Source: Roseiconus nitratireducens (lineage in GTDB: Bacteria; Planctomycetota; Planctomycetia; Pirellulales; Pirellulaceae). From it: DNA of 64,000 nucleotides. The notes under the pieces were generated by a model that was not told the origin of the DNA, ran no database searches, and saw only the letters and a list, made by a program, of their open reading frames with translations. Positions 62,980-64,000 of this stretch are shown in pieces (position 1 is the stretch's first letter; every line of letters begins with the position of its first letter). The DNA lies in contig NZ_VWOX01000012.1 in NCBI RefSeq assembly GCF_008629675.1, positions 124,001 through 188,000 on the forward strand, written 5' to 3'. A program made the translations under genes and the position numbers.

Positions 62980-63315
62980 ATGAGCGACTTCGATCCTTCT
63001 TTGCCCGCGGGCTGGAACGTTTGGTCCGACCCGGCAACCGAAGCGGAGCTTCCTCCGCACGCCGATCAAGGCTCCGACCCGGATCCGCGTTGGATCCGCG
63101 AACTGGACTTGATCGCCGGGACGGGGCCACGGCGGACCCGCACGGTGCCGCTGAAGACGATCGTACCGCTCCTGATCGACGCCCAAGAGAGAAACAGCAC
63201 CTGGCTGGAGGACTTTGCGGAGGACACCGTCGTCATCGACGCGGACCTGCACGAAGTTTTGCTGGCCTACCGAAGCGTCCGCCGCCACGGTGACGGTCAA
63301 CGCAAAGCCGCGTGA
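62980..63315 (+). CDS. Small hypothetical protein upstream of parA
   Basis: This 111-residue soluble protein is not recognised (MSDFDPSLPAGWNVWSDPATEAEL at the start, then RTRTVPLKTIVPLLIDAQERNSTWLEDFAEDTVVIDADLHEVLLAYRSVRR). It is acidic at the N-terminus and basic at the end. The middle segment looks like an alternating alpha/beta fold. The start is uncertain: ATG 62959 and TTG 62929 are in frame upstream. It lies 135 bases before the ParA-type gene on the same strand. Confidence 0.62.
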   Translation: MSDFDPSLPAGWNVWSDPATEAELPPHADQGSDPDPRWIRELDLIAGTGPRRTRTVPLKTIVPLLIDAQERNSTWLEDFAEDTVVIDADLHEVLLAYRSVRRHGDGQRKAA

Positions 63316-63450
63316 CGTCGCCGGCGGGCGATGCACGCTTCGCGCGCCAGCGCGCCGCGACACCGCGCCAGGCCGCCGCGAAAGACACCGTACCAGCCCG
63401 CGGCGATCCAGAAACACGGCCTCCCCCGTATCGAAAAGGAAGCGAAACCA

Positions 63451-64000
63451 TGCGTTCGATTGCAGTGATCAATCAGAAAGGCGGCGTCGGCAAGACGACC
63501 AGTTCGGTCAACCTGTCCGCGGCGTTGGCCCGTAGCGGCCGCCGCGTGTGCCTGATGGACTTGGATCCCCAAGCGCACGCCTCGCTGCACCTGGGCATCA
63601 CCGCCGTCGGGGACCAGCCCAGCATGTACGAAGTGCTGTGCGGCGACGCCACCATCGCCGAAGCCCGTCACCACTACAACGACCAGCTTTCGGTGGTGCC
63701 GTCCAATCTGGACCTGGCCGCTGCCGAACTGGAGTTGGCCGGTGAAGTCGGACGCGAAATGATCCTGCGCGACAAACTGGCCGACGATCCGGAGTCGTTC
63801 GACTACTTGATCCTGGACTGTCCACCCAGTCTGGGTGTGTTGACGATCAACGCGTTGGTTGCCGTCAACGAAGTCTTCTTGCCGCTGCAGCCGCATTTCC
63901 TGGCGTTGCACGGATTGAGCAAGCTGTTGCGGACGATCGAAATCGTCTCGCGGCGGCTGAACGAAGGACTGCGTCTGTCGGGCGTCGTGCTTTGCATGTA
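63451..64000 (+). CDS. parA: ParA/Soj-type chromosome-partitioning ATPase (partial, C-terminus off the window)
   Basis: The first 183 residues are present. They contain the deviant Walker A with signature lysine (INQKGGVGKTTSSVNLSAAL), the switch region VCLMDLDPQAHASLHLGI and Walker B FDYLILDCPPSLGVLTINALVAV. This is the ParA/MinD family. AAAAGGAAG before the ATG is a good ribosome site. It would move DNA or protein cargo with a ParB-like partner, which may lie beyond the window edge. Family members also position other cargo, so chromosome partitioning is the likely but not proven role. Confidence 0.9.

Overview
The window looks like chromosomal DNA of a planctomycete of the Rhodopirellula/Pirellulaceae type. 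The evidence is lineage-typical gene families: proteins with planctomycete cytochrome c domains (DUF1592/1588/1585, DUF1549/DUF1553, DUF1552, DUF1501), WD40-cytochrome fusions, many Hanks-type Ser/Thr kinases and an ECF/FecR-like locus. GC content is moderately high and GTG/TTG starts are frequent. No transposase, integrase, CRISPR array or rRNA gene was seen.

Left part (1-30.6 kb), mainly metabolism. A minus-strand ribose-type operon (rbsK-rbsB-rbsA-rbsC, the last cut by the window edge) is divergent from hisA and a coupled exported alpha/beta hydrolase. Then come a small membrane protein, a sigma-54 response regulator just downstream of carB, a nucleoside-type MFS permease, an HNH-like protein, scpB, a cytochrome c-WD40 protein, a class IV aminotransferase coupled to an exported hydrolase, a Cys-rich lipoprotein, a Tat-exported transglutaminase, pckA, a cyclopropane-fatty-acid synthase, an AMP-forming acyl ligase and a XylR-like regulator. 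The gaps around the lipid genes are filled with short palindromic repeats.

Middle part (30.7-52.8 kb), the most unusual stretch. A minus-strand Ser/Thr kinase with an N-terminal zinc-binding anti-sigma-like motif and C-terminal leucine-rich repeats faces an ECF sigma factor - FecR-like - 84-aa ORF - DUF1592 cytochrome - DUF1552 operon, in which every junction overlaps. After a GntR regulator there follows a second operon: pdxA2, a four-carbon acid sugar kinase joined in frame to a second DUF1592 cytochrome, DUF1552, an LRR-like protein, a DUF1549/DUF1553 cytochrome, DUF1501 and an esterase. Most junctions are ATGA or GTGA overlaps. My inference is that exported haem-c proteins and an esterase act on an external substrate, and that tetronate-type products are consumed in the cytoplasm by the kinase and PdxA2.

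Right part (52.8-64 kb): tRNA-Gln with a clear terminator, an SLC12-like transporter, a membrane-anchored Ser/Thr kinase, a VOC protein, a conserved hypothetical coupled to a very large Tex-like S1 protein with acidic disordered inserts and an RGG tail, a small unknown protein, and the start of a ParA-type ATPase.

At least three families of short dispersed intergenic repeats recur across the window. Domain and family calls come from reading motifs, not from database searches.
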